Source: an uncultured Prevotellaceae bacterium (GTDB lineage: Bacteria; Bacteroidota; Bacteroidia; Bacteroidales; Bacteroidaceae). From it: DNA of 61,007 bases. The stretch's first letter is position 1, and each line of letters begins with the position of its first letter. The notes below the pieces were generated by a model. That model had not been told where the DNA came from and did not search any database. It worked only from the letters and a program-made list of their open reading frames with translations. Below, in pieces: positions 60,920 through 61,007 of the stretch. The DNA is taken from contig ONMA01000015.1 of assembly GCA_900318815.1 (NCBI GenBank), positions 1-61,007 of the forward strand, in the 5' to 3' direction. The position numbers and the translations under genes were made by a program.

Positions 60920-61007
60920 TATAGTTAAATCCAAGCAAATTAACATTTTTAACACTTTTCGCCCCCGTTTTTGTTTGTAAAAATAAATTCGGGGTCGAAT
61001 TTCTCTC

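Overview
The window looks like chromosome of a Bacteroidales species, most likely a Prevotella/Segatella-type organism. The evidence is Bacteroidota-style promoters (TTTG or CTTG, 19-20 nt, then TAnnTTTG), gldH directly after a PSP1/RicT gene, a PorT-like barrel, an ExbB-ExbD-ExbD-TonB cluster followed by a PstS-like lipoprotein and a TPR protein, a BspA-type leucine-rich-repeat surface protein, and Prevotella-style C-terminal tails on secreted proteins. The genus is an inference; no rRNA is present.

Layout. 1-5.5 kb (minus strand): an AT-rich signalling cluster of LytTR regulator, FHA/zinc-ribbon membrane protein, caspase-like peptidase, a glycine-zipper/EF-hand-like protein, a second FHA/zinc-ribbon protein, a Sel1-repeat protein and the start of a Hanks-type Ser/Thr kinase that leaves the window. 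A probable structured RNA lies upstream (5588-5855). 5.9-6.5 kb holds a dispersed repeat. 6.6-8.2 kb is an AAA-ATPase/PD-(D/E)XK protein. 8.4-22.9 kb is GC-richer core sequence: a stand-alone AICAR transformylase, a GH53 galactanase with a secreted partner, a five-gene MacAB-TolC-like export operon, ferredoxin, PorT-like barrel, gldH and ricT. tRNA-Lys(TTT) at 23.0 kb marks the edge of an accessory region.

23.1-34.1 kb is AT-rich and defence-like: heptamer and 22-nt repeat arrays, a decayed Abi_2 gene with a structured leader, a zeta-toxin-like kinase with a small overlapping partner, a three-gene cytosolic histidine kinase / receiver / membrane protein operon that recalls Detocs-type defence, a convergent AbiC-like membrane protein, a CAP protein, a secreted protein, and an AlbA_2 (Schlafen-like) regulator preceded by another hairpin leader.

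34.3-51.6 kb returns to core functions: LptF/G permease, RibBA, a periplasmic-sensor histidine kinase, aspartate aminotransferase, the TonB energising cluster, an esterase-like hydrolase, MetY, DNA polymerase III delta-prime and MetF. 51.8-59.8 kb is one 2671-residue BspA-like surface protein followed by a 50-residue protein. The last kilobase is noncoding and packed with 22-nt periodic palindromic arrays and a MITE/REP-like composite.

Most notable observations: (i) the kinase/FHA/caspase/LytTR cluster; (ii) the HK-REC-membrane operon beside an AbiC-like gene; (iii) a shared 7-bp tandem repeat inside two essential-type ORFs (delta-prime and an ABC permease) and in an intergenic hairpin; (iv) 22-nt palindromic arrays at two loci 37 kb apart; (v) promoter-plus-hairpin leaders before two defence-type genes.
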